The notes beneath the pieces are model-generated. The model had not been told where the DNA came from. It searched no databases and worked only from the letters and a program-made list of their open reading frames with translations. The position numbers and the translations under genes were made by a program. Shown one piece after another: positions 16,809-25,552 of a DNA stretch of 64,000 nt (the stretch's first letter is position 1; each line of letters starts with the position of its first letter). The stretch lies in the NCBI RefSeq assembly GCF_026627425.1, contig NZ_JAPNLH010000012.1:62001-126000 (forward strand), written 5' to 3'. Source of the DNA: Arthrobacter endolithicus (lineage in GTDB: Bacteria; Actinomycetota; Actinomycetes; Actinomycetales; Micrococcaceae).

Positions 16809-18437
16809 CTAGGCCGTCCGGCCGACGCCGATGAAGCTCAGGCCGGTCGTCGGGAGGGGTGCGAAGCCCGAGAGCTTCTTGGCATCCCAGGCGGTGGGGA
16901 GCTTGCGGTGGAAGATCGGGTACAGCGGAGCCTCTTCGGCAATGATGTCGATGATTTCCTTGTACAGCTTCTTCGCGGCATCGCCGGTGGCCTGCGTCGC
17001 CTGGTCCATCTTGGTCTGCACAACCGCGTACTGCGGCTGGTCGGCCCAGGCGAAGCGGTTCTTGGCCCAGACATCGCCGCGGTAGAACCAACTCAGCAGG
17101 ATGTCCGCGTCGTTGCCGAAAACCGAGGGGTCACCGGGTGCGGCGACGACGTCGTACTTGAGGCCGCCGACCTTATCCGGTGCGTAAACGGCTGATGAGG
17201 CCAGGGATTCAAGGGTTGTGTTGACGCCGATTGCGTCCCAGTTCTTCTTGATCAGCGGGCTGACGTCCTTCACCCAGGCGGTGTCGGTCGTGGTCAGCGT
17301 CAGCGACAGGTTGCTCACACCGGCATCGGAGAGCAGCTTCTTGGCCTTATCCGCATCGAACCCGTAGACCGTGGCGGCCTTCTGGTAATCCGGATGCGTC
17401 GGCTGGAAGTAGGAGGTTGCGGCCGTAGCGTTCCCCAGCAGGGCCGTTTTGATAATGGAATCTTTGTCCAGCGCGTAATGCAGGGCCTGCCGGACTTCCT
17501 TTTTGTTATACGGTGCCTTGGAGCAGTTGAACATGAGGAACAGCAGGCCGAAGGACTGCACGGACTCAACCTGAACCTTGGACTTCAAACCGTCGACGTC
17601 CAGGTATGGAACATCCTCAATGGCCTGGACCCGCCCGGACTGGACGGCGGTCACTCGTGCGGACGGGTCTGCCAGCAGGAACCAGGTCATTGACTTGGCG
17701 AGCGCGGGCTTGGGCCCGTTGTAGGCGTCGTTGCGTTCGAAGACAATCTTGTCGTCCTTGGCGGCGGAGACGAACTTGTACGGCCCAGTTCCGACCGGCT
17801 TGGCGTCGAACGCCTTCTGGTCGGCCGAGGCCAATGCCTTGGGCACAACCTTGACCACGGAGATACGCGGGCCGAAGCCGGCGAACGGGGTCTTGAGCTT
17901 GAACTCGACGGTCTTGGCGTCCACGGCCGTGACGGTATTGATGAACGGGATGAACTGCGCGAAGAGCGCCTTGTTGGCCGGGTCCTGAACACGGGTGAAC
18001 GAGTAGACGACGTCGTCTGTGGTCACCGGGGTGCCATTGTGGAACATCGCGCCATCGCGAAGCGTCACCCGGTAGGTGGTGTCATCGATCTTCTGGGGAT
18101 CCGACGCGGCGAGGGCGTTGTAGGGCTTGCGTGTGGCCGCGTCGAGCTCCACGAGGCCCTCGAAGATGTGCAGGTTAGCGGCCAGCGGAGTGGCTCCCGA
18201 GGAGGACATTGGGTCGAACCCGGTGGACAGCGAGTAGGAGATGCCGGCCTCGATTGTCAGGTCCTTGTTGACCGCTGCGGTATTGGCGGCGGCGGACGTT
18301 GTTGACGTCGACGAGTTGCCACACGCGGCCAGCGTGCCGGCGAATGCCGTCGCAGTGCCGAGGACACCTGCCATCTTCAAGAAGTTGCGTCGGGACGCAT
18401 CCTTTACCAACGGAAGATTCTCAAAAGTGCTACTCAT
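16809..18437 (-). CDS. ABC transporter substrate-binding lipoprotein (family 5)
   Basis: The 542-residue extracytoplasmic solute-binding protein belongs to the peptide/nickel family. The N-terminus contains a twin-arginine-like stretch [13 protein letters not shown] and a lipobox ending LAACG (Cys near residue 39), indicating Tat export and lipid anchoring. The body has family-5 features: [52 protein letters not shown] and [16 protein letters not shown]. It is the first gene of the leftward operon, divergent from the FadR-type regulator across a region with three palindromes. It resembles SatA-type sialic acid binding proteins by context only. Confidence 0.94.
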   Translation of the reverse strand: MSSTFENLPLVKDASRRNFLKMAGVLGTATAFAGTLAACGNSSTSTTSAAANTAAVNKDLTIEAGISYSLSTGFDPMSSSGATPLAANLHIFEGLVELDAATRKPYNALAASDPQKIDDTTYRVTLRDGAMFHNGTPVTTDDVVYSFTRVQDPANKALFAQFIPFINTVTAVDAKTVEFKLKTPFAGFGPRISVVKVVPKALASADQKAFDAKPVGTGPYKFVSAAKDDKIVFERNDAYNGPKPALAKSMTWFLLADPSARVTAVQSGRVQAIEDVPYLDVDGLKSKVQVESVQSFGLLFLMFNCSKAPYNKKEVRQALHYALDKDSIIKTALLGNATAATSYFQPTHPDYQKAATVYGFDADKAKKLLSDAGVSNLSLTLTTTDTAWVKDVSPLIKKNWDAIGVNTTLESLASSAVYAPDKVGGLKYDVVAAPGDPSVFGNDADILLSWFYRGDVWAKNRFAWADQPQYAVVQTKMDQATQATGDAAKKLYKEIIDIIAEEAPLYPIFHRKLPTAWDAKKLSGFAPLPTTGLSFIGVGRTA

Positions 18438-18461
18438 GTGGGCTCACCATTTCGAAGGTTA

Positions 18462-18481
18462 GATATCGGATGTAGGACGTC
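18462..18481. promoter_or_regulatory. Operator-like site 1, near the transport operon start
   Basis: GATATCGGATGTAGGACGTC recurs in inverted orientation at 18600-18619 with 18 of 20 bases identical. It lies between a -10-like TATAAG (minus strand, 18492-18487) and the start codon of the binding-protein gene, a position suited to repression. Confidence 0.6.
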
Positions 18482-18506
18482 CGATGCTTATAGTAAAACT
18501 GTAAGA

Positions 18507-18524
18507 GACGTCACAGCTGACGTC
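18507..18524. promoter_or_regulatory. Operator-like palindrome 2 over the putative -35
   Basis: Perfect 7-bp arms GACGTCA and TGACGTC flank the centre CAGC. The hexamer GACGTC is shared with sites 1 and 3. On the minus strand the palindrome overlaps the expected -35 region 15-16 nt upstream of TATAAG, so a bound FadR-type dimer would interfere with transcription of the transport operon. Confidence 0.6.
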
Positions 18525-18599
18525 AAGTGCGTGGGGGGTTACAGATTCATCACGGATAAGTCGTCATTCTCGGCCGCCGGCCATGCTGACCAAGACGCC

Positions 18600-18619
18600 G
18601 ACGTCGGACATCCGATATC
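18600..18619. promoter_or_regulatory. Operator-like site 3, upstream of the regulator gene
   Basis: GACGTCGGACATCCGATATC is the reverse complement of site 1 at 18 of 20 positions. It lies about 70 nt upstream of the TTG start of the regulator gene and is a candidate autoregulatory site. Confidence 0.6.
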
Positions 18620-18690
18620 GTATGTTTTTAACGTTGTGATCCGCGGGCGCCTTTCCAGCTGGGCGGCGGCACACTTTATAAGGAGTCAGA

Positions 18691-19419
18691 TTGGCGACAT
18701 CGGCAGTCATACCGCAGGCACGATTCAGCGCACAGGCCCGCTTGCGCGCCCTGCAGGCAGACATTATGGATCTCATTCTGGAGCGTGAGCTGGAGGCCGG
18801 CGATCCACTGCCGACGGAAAGCGAGCTTTCGCTGGCCCTCGGTGTGGGTCGCAATACCCTCCGCGAGTCGCTCAAGGTCCTGCAGGCGCTGGGCGTGCTC
18901 GAGATTCGCCATGGCTTCGGGATGTTCGTGGCACCGAGTAACTTTGATGCCCTGGCCGACGGGTTGATCTTCCGGGGAAGGCTTTCCCTGCGGCATCAGG
19001 GGCTGGAGGCGCTGCAGTTGGTGGATGTCCGCCAGGCCCTGGAATCCGGCCTGATCGGCAGCTCGATCGATGTGATGACCGCCGAGCAGTTGGGCCAGAT
19101 TGAAGCGGCGGTAAGCAGGATGGAAGAGCTCGCTGAGCGGGGCGAAAACTTCACTGAAGCGGATGCGCAGTTCCATTCGCTGCTCTTTGAGCCCTTGGTC
19201 AACGACCTTCTGACCAGCCTGATGGAGGTCTTTTGGAAGGTATACCGGAAGATCCATGTTGAGATCGGGGCTGGATCCGGGGATCTGGTGGCTACCGCCG
19301 TGATGCATCGGAAGATCTACAACGCCGTCGCTGCGAAGGATAAGCCACTCGCCTCCGAGCTGCTCAACCGGCATTTCGATGGGATTCGCCAGCGCATTGC
19401 CGAGGTCGTGGCGGACTAA
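18691..19419 (+). CDS. nanR: FadR/GntR-family regulator with FCD domain, probable NanR
   Basis: The 242-residue protein has a GntR winged helix (about 10-75: LPTESELSLALGVGRNTLRESLKVLQALGVLEIRHGFGMFV) and a C-terminal all-helical FCD effector domain with candidate metal or acid ligands (Asp and His in EADAQFHSLLF). The start is TTG, chosen because an AGGAG site ends 5 nt upstream (18681-18685) and the frame reads into the conserved DNA-binding domain. It is divergent from the transporter operon, with three palindromes between. It probably represses sialic-acid genes and responds to the sugar or a phosphorylated intermediate; the symbol rests on context. Confidence 0.87.
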   Translation: MATSAVIPQARFSAQARLRALQADIMDLILERELEAGDPLPTESELSLALGVGRNTLRESLKVLQALGVLEIRHGFGMFVAPSNFDALADGLIFRGRLSLRHQGLEALQLVDVRQALESGLIGSSIDVMTAEQLGQIEAAVSRMEELAERGENFTEADAQFHSLLFEPLVNDLLTSLMEVFWKVYRKIHVEIGAGSGDLVATAVMHRKIYNAVAAKDKPLASELLNRHFDGIRQRIAEVVAD

Positions 19420-19450
19420 CCCCTGGTTACCGCAGATTTGGATAGCACAA

Positions 19451-19497
19451 AAAAAGAGTCGTTGACCTGTGTTTTTTGCACGTCAACGACTCTTTTT
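19451..19497. terminator. Bidirectional Rho-independent terminator
   Basis: Perfect 16-bp arms AAAAAGAGTCGTTGAC (19451-19466) and its complement (19482-19497) carry A-runs on one side and T-runs on the other. It can serve both the rightward regulator gene and the leftward tRNA-Arg. Confidence 0.88.
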
Positions 19498-19511
19498 CGG
19501 TTCCTCGGTGG

Positions 19512-19584
19512 TGCGCGCGAAGGGATTCGAACCCCCAACCTTCTGATCCGTAGTCAGATGCTCTATCCGTTGAGCTACGCACGC
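19512..19584 (-). tRNA. tRNA-Arg (anticodon ACG)
   Basis: Read on the minus strand from 19584: acceptor GCGTGCG pairs with CGCGCGC at the 3' side (one G-U pair), followed by the D-loop AGCTCAACGGATAGAGC, an anticodon loop with ACG and the T-loop GGTTCGAATCC. A CCA end is encoded at 19511-19509. The ACG anticodon reads CGN codons after wobble deamination to inosine. A strong terminator follows it. Confidence 0.95.
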
Positions 19585-19674
19585 ATTCAGGCCCTTGGGC
19601 CGTATGTAACTTTAGCGCGAACGGGACCGAGCCACAAATCGGCGGCTTAGCATTGATTTTACTATACCGGTCTA

Positions 19675-19690
19675 CGTGATTCACATCACG
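19675..19690. promoter_or_regulatory. CRP/GlxR-like binding site upstream of pckG
   Basis: CGTGATTCACATCACG is palindromic (arms CGTGAT/ATCACG) and matches the core GTGA-N6-TCAC of CRP-family sites. It lies about 150 nt upstream of the PEP carboxykinase start, so cAMP-dependent control of gluconeogenesis is a plausible inference. Confidence 0.55.
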
Positions 19691-19840
19691 TCAAATTTTG
19701 TTGTCACGGGCAAGAAACCCCGTGATGTAGGGCTTTTACAGTCAGCTTTCGGGACGACGTCCCACGTGTGATTTCCTCAGCGGCCCGGTCTGGGGCCCTA
19801 GCATTTATTTCACACCACTGACCCGACGAAGGGAATAGAC

Positions 19841-21667
19841 ATGAGCGTTACGTCGCTGCAGGAGTCCGTCGAGGGAGCCCCCACCACAAATAGGCGCTTG
19901 CTTGACTGGGTGGAAGAGGTTGCCGCGCTCACGGAACCGGACAAAATTTACTGGGTCGACGGCTCCGCGGCGGAATATGCGCGTCTGACCGACGAGATGG
20001 TCGACGCCGGGACGCTCGTGAGGCTGAACCCGGAGAAGTTCCCTAATTCATTTGCAGGCTTCTCGGACCCCAAAGACGTGGCCCGGGTTGAAGAACAGAC
20101 CTTCATCTGCTCGAAGAACGAGCACGACGCAGGCTTCACCAATAACTGGATGGAGCCGACGCTGATGAAGGAAAAGCTGCGCGGACTTTTTGCCGGGTCA
20201 ATGCACGGCCGGACTATGTATGTCATCCCCTTTGTGATGGGGCATTTGGAGGCCGATGACCCCAAGTTCGGCGTCGAAATTACGGACAGCGCCTATGTGG
20301 TGGCGTCAATGCGGATCATGGCGCGTATTGGTACCCCGGTGCTTCGGAAGCTGGAAGAACTGGATGCGTTCTTTGTTCCGGCGCTGCACACCGTGGGCGC
20401 GCCGCTTCGCGACGGGGAGCCCGATGTGGCCTGGCCATGCAATGAGGAGAAGTGGATCGTACACTTCCCGGAAGAGCGAGCCATCTGGTCCTACGGTTCC
20501 GGCTACGGCGGAAACGCCCTGCTTGGGAAGAAGTGCTACGCCCTGCGGATCGCCTCGGCGATGGCGCGGGATGAGGGCTGGCTGGCCGAGCACATGCTGA
20601 TCCTTAAGCTCACTTCCCCGGAGCAAAAAACCTACTACATTACAGCGGCTTTCCCCTCCGCCTGCGGCAAGACGAACCTGGCGCTGCTGGATCCCACCAT
20701 TAAGGGCTGGAAGGTGGAGACGCTGGGGGATGACATCACCTGGCTGCGCTTCGGTAAGGACGGCCAGCTGCTCGCGGTTAATCCCGAGGATGGACTCTTC
20801 GGCGTCGCACCGGGCACGGGTTGGAGCACCAACCCCAATGCGATGCGGGCCATTGCCAAAGGCAATTCTATCTTCACGAACGTTGCACTCACCGACGACG
20901 GCGGCGTCTGGTGGGAGGGCATGACCGAGGAGACGCCGGCGCACCTGACCGACTGGCGCGGGGATTCCTGGACTCCGGATTCCGGCACTACCGCCGCGCA
21001 TCCGAACTCGCGTTTCTGTACGCCGATCCATCAGGTCGACATGCTGGCACCGGAATACGATGAGCCCAACGGGGTGCCGATCTCCGCGATTCTGTTCGGC
21101 GGCCGACGCAAGACCACCATTCCGCTCGTTACGCAGGCACGTGACTGGACTAATGGAATATTTATGGGTTCTACGTTGTCCTCGGAAACGACGGCGGCCG
21201 CCGCCGGCCAGGTGGGCGTTGTGCGGCGGGATCCGATGGCCATGCTGCCGTTCATTGGTTACGACGCCGGCGACTACCTCAAGCACTGGCTGGAACTGAG
21301 TAAGACGGGAAACCAGGACAAGCTGCCGCAGATTTTCCTGGTCAACTGGTTCCGGCGGAAGGCGGACGGTTCCTTCGCATGGCCAGGCTTCGGGGACAAT
21401 GCCCGAGTGCTGAAATGGGCCATCGAACGCCTCGAAGGCACGGCCGAAGCGGTGGAAACCCCCATCGGCTTTGTTCCTGCCCCTGGTTCCCTGGATGTGA
21501 GTGGTCTGGATCTGAGCGCCGAAGATGTGGCCGCGGCCGTCCGGGTAGACCCGGCGGAGTGGGCCACCGAGGCCGAGAGCATCCAGCAGTGGTACACCCG
21601 GTTCGGCGATTCCCTCCCGGACGAGTTGGCTGCGGAGCTGGAAGGCCTGAAGTCCCGACTGGGCTGA
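19841..21667 (+). CDS. pckG: Phosphoenolpyruvate carboxykinase (GTP)
   Basis: The 608-residue enzyme catalyses oxaloacetate + GTP to PEP + GDP + CO2, the first committed step of gluconeogenesis. It has the normal length for the GTP-dependent family. Visible hallmarks are the P-loop [13 protein letters not shown] with the catalytic Lys, the metal/oxaloacetate region [32 protein letters not shown], the hypervariable start [12 protein letters not shown], and [15 protein letters not shown]. The start ATG follows GAAGGGA by 6 nt. It is monocistronic, with a CRP-like site upstream and a terminator just downstream. Confidence 0.97.
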   Translation: MSVTSLQESVEGAPTTNRRLLDWVEEVAALTEPDKIYWVDGSAAEYARLTDEMVDAGTLVRLNPEKFPNSFAGFSDPKDVARVEEQTFICSKNEHDAGFTNNWMEPTLMKEKLRGLFAGSMHGRTMYVIPFVMGHLEADDPKFGVEITDSAYVVASMRIMARIGTPVLRKLEELDAFFVPALHTVGAPLRDGEPDVAWPCNEEKWIVHFPEERAIWSYGSGYGGNALLGKKCYALRIASAMARDEGWLAEHMLILKLTSPEQKTYYITAAFPSACGKTNLALLDPTIKGWKVETLGDDITWLRFGKDGQLLAVNPEDGLFGVAPGTGWSTNPNAMRAIAKGNSIFTNVALTDDGGVWWEGMTEETPAHLTDWRGDSWTPDSGTTAAHPNSRFCTPIHQVDMLAPEYDEPNGVPISAILFGGRRKTTIPLVTQARDWTNGIFMGSTLSSETTAAAAGQVGVVRRDPMAMLPFIGYDAGDYLKHWLELSKTGNQDKLPQIFLVNWFRRKADGSFAWPGFGDNARVLKWAIERLEGTAEAVETPIGFVPAPGSLDVSGLDLSAEDVAAAVRVDPAEWATEAESIQQWYTRFGDSLPDELAAELEGLKSRLG

Positions 21668-21680
21668 TATACCCGTGGTG

Positions 21681-21716
21681 AAACCGGCCCGCGGATTGGA
21701 TTCGGCGGGCCGGTTT
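21681..21716 (+). terminator. Rho-independent terminator of pckG
   Basis: Perfect 12-bp arms AAACCGGCCCGC (21681-21692) and GCGGGCCGGTTT (21705-21716) begin 13 nt after the pckG stop, with the T-run TTTT following. Confidence 0.88.
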
Positions 21717-21739
21717 TGTGTTCCGGATATTGTTGATGG

Positions 21740-22204
21740 GTGCGAATAAACGCTTTCTCGGATCTGTGCCTGCGCGTCGTCATGCTGCTGTCGGCTGCCG
21801 CGGATAGGTCCCAGCAGGGACCTATCCTGTTGACCTCGCAGCAGATTGCCGACAGCGTTGGCATCCCGTACAGCCACGTCAGCAAGGCCGTGATCCGGCT
21901 TCGGGAGTTGGGCCTGGTAGAGGTCATCCGCGGACGCGCGGGGGGCGCGTCCATTAGCACCTCGGGCCGGGTAGCGACGGTGGGCTGGCTGCTGCGCCAA
22001 CTCGACAACCGGCCGGACGTCGCCGACTGCCACACCCCGCTGGGGGATTGTCCGTTACTCGACGGGTGCGGGCTGCGTGGCGCCCTGGCCCGGGCACGGG
22101 AAGCCTTCTATGGCGAACTCGACAGCGTCGTCATTGCCTCGCTCGCCGCGAAGCGTCCGGGCCAGCCCGTCTTTGTGGCCTTGGACACAATGCTCCGTCC
22201 CTAG
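21740..22204 (+). CDS. nsrR: Rrf2-family Fe-S regulator, NsrR-like
   Basis: The 154-residue protein has an N-terminal winged helix (LTSQQIADSVGIPYSHVSKAVIRLRELGLVEVIRGRAGG) and the three-cysteine cluster Cys97-x6-Cys104-x5-Cys110 typical of NsrR, which holds a nitric-oxide-sensitive Fe-S cluster. The next gene is the NO-detoxifying flavohaemoglobin, and a 25-bp NsrR-type palindrome lies between. The start is GTG at 21740, 23 nt after the pckG terminator. The predicted role is repression of hmp until NO damages the cluster. Confidence 0.9.
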   Translation: MRINAFSDLCLRVVMLLSAAADRSQQGPILLTSQQIADSVGIPYSHVSKAVIRLRELGLVEVIRGRAGGASISTSGRVATVGWLLRQLDNRPDVADCHTPLGDCPLLDGCGLRGALARAREAFYGELDSVVIASLAAKRPGQPVFVALDTMLRP

Positions 22205-22272
22205 CGCCTGATTCTGGTGTGTTTCCCTGGACCGAAAAAACGGATTTCTACGAATCGTAGAAAAGGTCCCTA

Positions 22273-22297
22273 AAACTAGCATTTCAGATGCTAGTTT
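22273..22297 (+). promoter_or_regulatory. NsrR-type operator upstream of hmp
   Basis: Arms AAACTAGCAT (22273-22282) and ATGCTAGTTT (22288-22297) are exact complements around TTCAG. The dyad has the size and A/T-ended GCAT core of known NsrR sites. It is 36 nt upstream of the hmp start, next to the likely promoter. Confidence 0.7.
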
Positions 22298-22333
22298 GGT
22301 CTAGTCGGTAATTACCAATACCTAGGAGACCCA

Positions 22334-23500
22334 ATGCTTTCGGATCATGGCCGCGCAATCGTTGAAGCAACAATGCCGCTGGTAGCCGAACGTCTGCCCG
22401 TCATCACCCCCAACTTTTACGCCCGGATGTTCGCTGCGCGCCCAGAACTGATGGATGGTCTGTTCAGCCGCTCCAACCAGGCCAGCGGGATCCAGCAGCA
22501 GGCTCTGGCCGGCAGTATTGTCGCCTTCGCCTCACACCTTATGGCCCATCCGGATTCCCTCCCGGAGACCGTCCTGTCCCGCATCGCCCATAAGCACGCC
22601 TCGCTGGGCATCGTTGCGGAGCAGTACCCGATCGTCTACCAGTACCTTTTTGAGGCAATCGCCGAAGAGCTCTCCGATGTGATCACCGACGAGATCGCCG
22701 GCGCCTGGAGTGAGGTCTACTGGCTGATGGCGCACGCGTTGATCAAGATCGAAAAAGGCCTTTACGCGCAGGCTGCCAATGACAAGCCCTTCTCCCCTTG
22801 GGTATTGACCAGCAAGGAGCCCGCTGGCGTGGGCTCCTTGACCTTCACCTTCGAGCCGGCGGACGAAACCCCTGTCAGCCCCTCCAGCCCGGGTCAGTTC
22901 ATCACCATCAAGGTGCCCATGCCGGACGGTATACATCAGGTTCGCCAGTACTCCCTGCACTCCGATACACATGCCGCGCGTCGGGTCTTTACGACCAAGC
23001 TCGATGTCGACGGCGAGGTCTCGCCGGTTTTGCATCACACCGTTGCGGTGGGAGATGTGCTGGAGCTCTCCAACCCTTATGGCGACGTTACGCTCGGCGA
23101 CGGGGACCACCCGTTGGTGCTGGCCTCGGCGGGGATCGGCTGTACGCCGACGGCCTCAATTCTGCGTTCACTGGTGGACAGCGGCTCGGACCGCGAAGTT
23201 CTGGTGCTGCACGCGGATCAGGGGCTGGAGAACTGGGCCCTGCAGAAGCAGATGAGCGCGGATGTTGAGAAGCTGGACTCGGCCGAGCTGCAGCTCTGGC
23301 TCGAGCGTCCGGAAGAAGGATACAACAAGGGGTTCATGACCCTTGCGGGCCTGGACATCCCCGACGATGCTTCGGTGTACTTGTGCGGACCATTGCCCTT
23401 TATGAAGAGCATCCGTTCACAGGCCCTGGCCTCCGGCATCCCGGCCGAACGCATCCATTACGAGGTTTTCGGTCCCGACCTTTGGCTCGCCTCAGCCTAG
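22334..23500 (+). CDS. hmp: Flavohaemoprotein, nitric oxide dioxygenase
   Basis: The 388-residue protein combines an N-terminal globin (about 1-140) with an FAD-binding domain (about 150-250, RQYSLHSD being the FAD site) and a NAD(P)H domain (about 250-385, VLASAGIGCTPTASILRSL). The globin part has FYARMFAARPEL and the haem-ligand His in SRIAHKHASLGIVAEQYPIV. The enzyme oxidises NO to nitrate with O2 and NAD(P)H. It follows nsrR with 129 nt between; TAGGAG precedes the ATG by 6 nt. Confidence 0.96.
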   Translation: MLSDHGRAIVEATMPLVAERLPVITPNFYARMFAARPELMDGLFSRSNQASGIQQQALAGSIVAFASHLMAHPDSLPETVLSRIAHKHASLGIVAEQYPIVYQYLFEAIAEELSDVITDEIAGAWSEVYWLMAHALIKIEKGLYAQAANDKPFSPWVLTSKEPAGVGSLTFTFEPADETPVSPSSPGQFITIKVPMPDGIHQVRQYSLHSDTHAARRVFTTKLDVDGEVSPVLHHTVAVGDVLELSNPYGDVTLGDGDHPLVLASAGIGCTPTASILRSLVDSGSDREVLVLHADQGLENWALQKQMSADVEKLDSAELQLWLERPEEGYNKGFMTLAGLDIPDDASVYLCGPLPFMKSIRSQALASGIPAERIHYEVFGPDLWLASA

Positions 23501-23544
23501 ACCTAACGACGGTACGGGTCGGATTCGGCCGGGATAAAACCTGG

Positions 23545-24054
23545 TCAGATCCAGATCCGCATCTCTTCGGCCTCCCAGACCGGGTCGCTGAACGTCCATC
23601 CAGACTGTTCCGCCTCGCTCGGGGCCGCAGAATCCGGCGGCGTGTAGGCCTGCACCGCGGCGACCGATATGCCACTGCGGTGCTCGGTGACGACGTGGAT
23701 TGCGTCCGTGCCCTCTTCGGGCAAATGGATGTCGCAGATGACGGCGGCCGCCCGGTGCACGTCTTTTTGCTGCCGCAGCACCTCATAGAGATCGGCGATC
23801 AGCGCATCGGCGTCCAACTCCGGTCCCTGCGCGATGTCGGGCTCCAGCGCACCGTCTTCCGGGACCACAGAGATCATCCGGATCTCGCCGTCCTCGCCCA
23901 CGGCCAAGGCAACCGGCAGGAAGGCGCCATGCGCCTCCAACTGCTCCTGTGCCATGCCGATCGCGGTGCCCAGCAGTTTGTTCAGATCGTCCCGGGCAGC
24001 GTCGTCGGGCTCAATCATCCCCTCCGGTGCCTGCTCCGGCTGCTGCCCGGTCAC
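23545..24054 (-). CDS. Conserved-looking protein of unknown function, coupled to phosphomannomutase
   Basis: This 169-residue acidic protein shows no family motif I recognise. I place the start at GTG 24054 because it overlaps the phosphomannomutase stop (GTGA), the usual sign of translational coupling; a longer frame upstream would run inside that gene. The middle reads like an alpha/beta protein (FLPVALAVGEDGEIRMISVVPEDG, VHRAAAVICDIHLPEEGTD), without signal peptide or membrane helix. The C-terminus ends PVWEAEEMRIWI. Confidence 0.75.
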   Translation of the reverse strand: MTGQQPEQAPEGMIEPDDAARDDLNKLLGTAIGMAQEQLEAHGAFLPVALAVGEDGEIRMISVVPEDGALEPDIAQGPELDADALIADLYEVLRQQKDVHRAAAVICDIHLPEEGTDAIHVVTEHRSGISVAAVQAYTPPDSAAPSEAEQSGWTFSDPVWEAEEMRIWI

Positions 24055-25484
24055 GGCTGCCGCACCAAGGCAAGGACGTCGTCGCGCACCGAGTCCATGG
24101 TCGCGGCGTCGAGGGCTTCGGCATTGAGCCGAAGGTACGGTTCGGTATTTGAGGCCCGCAGGTTGAACCACCAGTCCCCGTTGTCCGCCGTGAAGGTTAC
24201 GCCATCGAGCTCGTCGATGGTGACGCCGTCGCGCCCGTACGCCGAACGTACCCGCGCCACCGCCGCCGGCACATCGGTCACCTTGGAGTTAATCTCGCCG
24301 GAGGAAACATAGGGCTCGTACTCACGTCCCAGCTCCGACAGCGGGCCGTCCTGTTCGCCCAGTGCGGCCAGGACGTGCATGGCTGCCAGCATGCCCGTGT
24401 CCGCATTGAAAAAGTCGCGGAAGTAGTAATGCGCCGAATGTTCGCCCCCGAAGACGGCGCCCTCGGACGCCATCTGGGCCTTGATGAAGGAATGTCCCAC
24501 CCGCGTGCGGACCGGACGTCCGCCGTCCGCGATGACAAGTTCGGGGACCGCGCGGGAAGTGATCAAGTTGTGAATGATGACGGGGGTCGTCTCCGGGGCG
24601 TGCATTGGCGAACCTGCCTTCGCCCGCGCGATTTCGCGGCGTGCTACGAGGGCGGTGATGGCGGAAGGGGATACGGGATCGCCCTTTTCGTCGATAACAA
24701 AGCAACGGTCGGCGTCGCCGTCGAACGCGAGGCCAATGTCCGCGCCATGGGCGACGACGGCGGCCTGGAGGTCGAGCAGGTTCGCCGGTTCAAGCGGGTT
24801 GGCGGGATGATTCGGAAACGTCCCGTCGAGCTCGAAGTACAACGGGACAATCTCGAACGGCAGGGCCGGAAGCAGTCGGCTCCCCAGTACCGCCGGCGTG
24901 GTCAGACCGGCCATGCCATTGCCCGCGTCGACCACTACTTTCAATGGCCGGGAGCCGCTTAAATCGACCAGGCTGCGCAAATATTCGGCATAGTCCCGGA
25001 GTACATCGTGCTCACTGATGCTGCCGGGGGAGCCGATGGCGGGGATGCCCTCCACGAGATACTTTTCACTGAGCTCGCGGATCTCGACCAGACCGGTTTC
25101 AGATGACACCGGGATGGCACCGGCCTTGGCCATTTTGATGCCGTTATACTCGGCAGGGTTATGGCTGGCCGTGAACATGGCTCCGGCAGCCTTGAAGGAA
25201 CCACAGGCGAAGTACAGCTCGTCGGTGGAGATCAGGTCGAGGAGTTTCACGTCCGCACCCCGGGAGGTGGCGCCCTTGGCAAAAGCGGCACAGAATTCCG
25301 GCGAGGAGGGGCGCATGTCGCCGCCCACCAGCACAGTCTGTCCTGCCAGCTCCAAGACATCCACAAAGGCGGCGCCGATGGCCTCGACAATGCCGGCCGT
25401 AATCGTCTCGCCAACGATCCCGCGGACGTCGTAGGCCTTAAAAGATGCGGAAAGGTCGATCCGGGTATTCTCTGCACTAGTCAC
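24051..25484 (-). CDS. manB: Phosphomannomutase/phosphoglucomutase
   Basis: This 477-residue alpha-D-phosphohexomutase has the catalytic phosphoserine loop MFTASHNPAEYNGIK, the metal-binding loop LAFDGDADRCFV, the sugar-binding loop GGEHSAHYYFRDF and the C-terminal phosphate-binding SNTEPYLRLN. It interconverts mannose-6-P/mannose-1-P (and probably glucose phosphates), supplying GDP-mannose for cell-wall glycans. It leads a two-gene unit with the small unknown gene downstream and is divergent from recQ (about 70 nt apart). Confidence 0.94.
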   Translation of the reverse strand: MTSAENTRIDLSASFKAYDVRGIVGETITAGIVEAIGAAFVDVLELAGQTVLVGGDMRPSSPEFCAAFAKGATSRGADVKLLDLISTDELYFACGSFKAAGAMFTASHNPAEYNGIKMAKAGAIPVSSETGLVEIRELSEKYLVEGIPAIGSPGSISEHDVLRDYAEYLRSLVDLSGSRPLKVVVDAGNGMAGLTTPAVLGSRLLPALPFEIVPLYFELDGTFPNHPANPLEPANLLDLQAAVVAHGADIGLAFDGDADRCFVIDEKGDPVSPSAITALVARREIARAKAGSPMHAPETTPVIIHNLITSRAVPELVIADGGRPVRTRVGHSFIKAQMASEGAVFGGEHSAHYYFRDFFNADTGMLAAMHVLAALGEQDGPLSELGREYEPYVSSGEINSKVTDVPAAVARVRSAYGRDGVTIDELDGVTFTADNGDWWFNLRASNTEPYLRLNAEALDAATMDSVRDDVLALVRQP

Positions 25485-25552
25485 CCGACTAGCTTATCCA
25501 CAAGATCGCACCAGCGGACCGCGCTGTCAGGGTGGGCTGGAATACTGAAGTG

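Noticed and set aside
24055-24171. Upstream extension of the small gene after phosphomannomutase
   Set aside because: It would run within the manB coding sequence; GTG 24054 overlapping its stop is the normal coupled arrangement.
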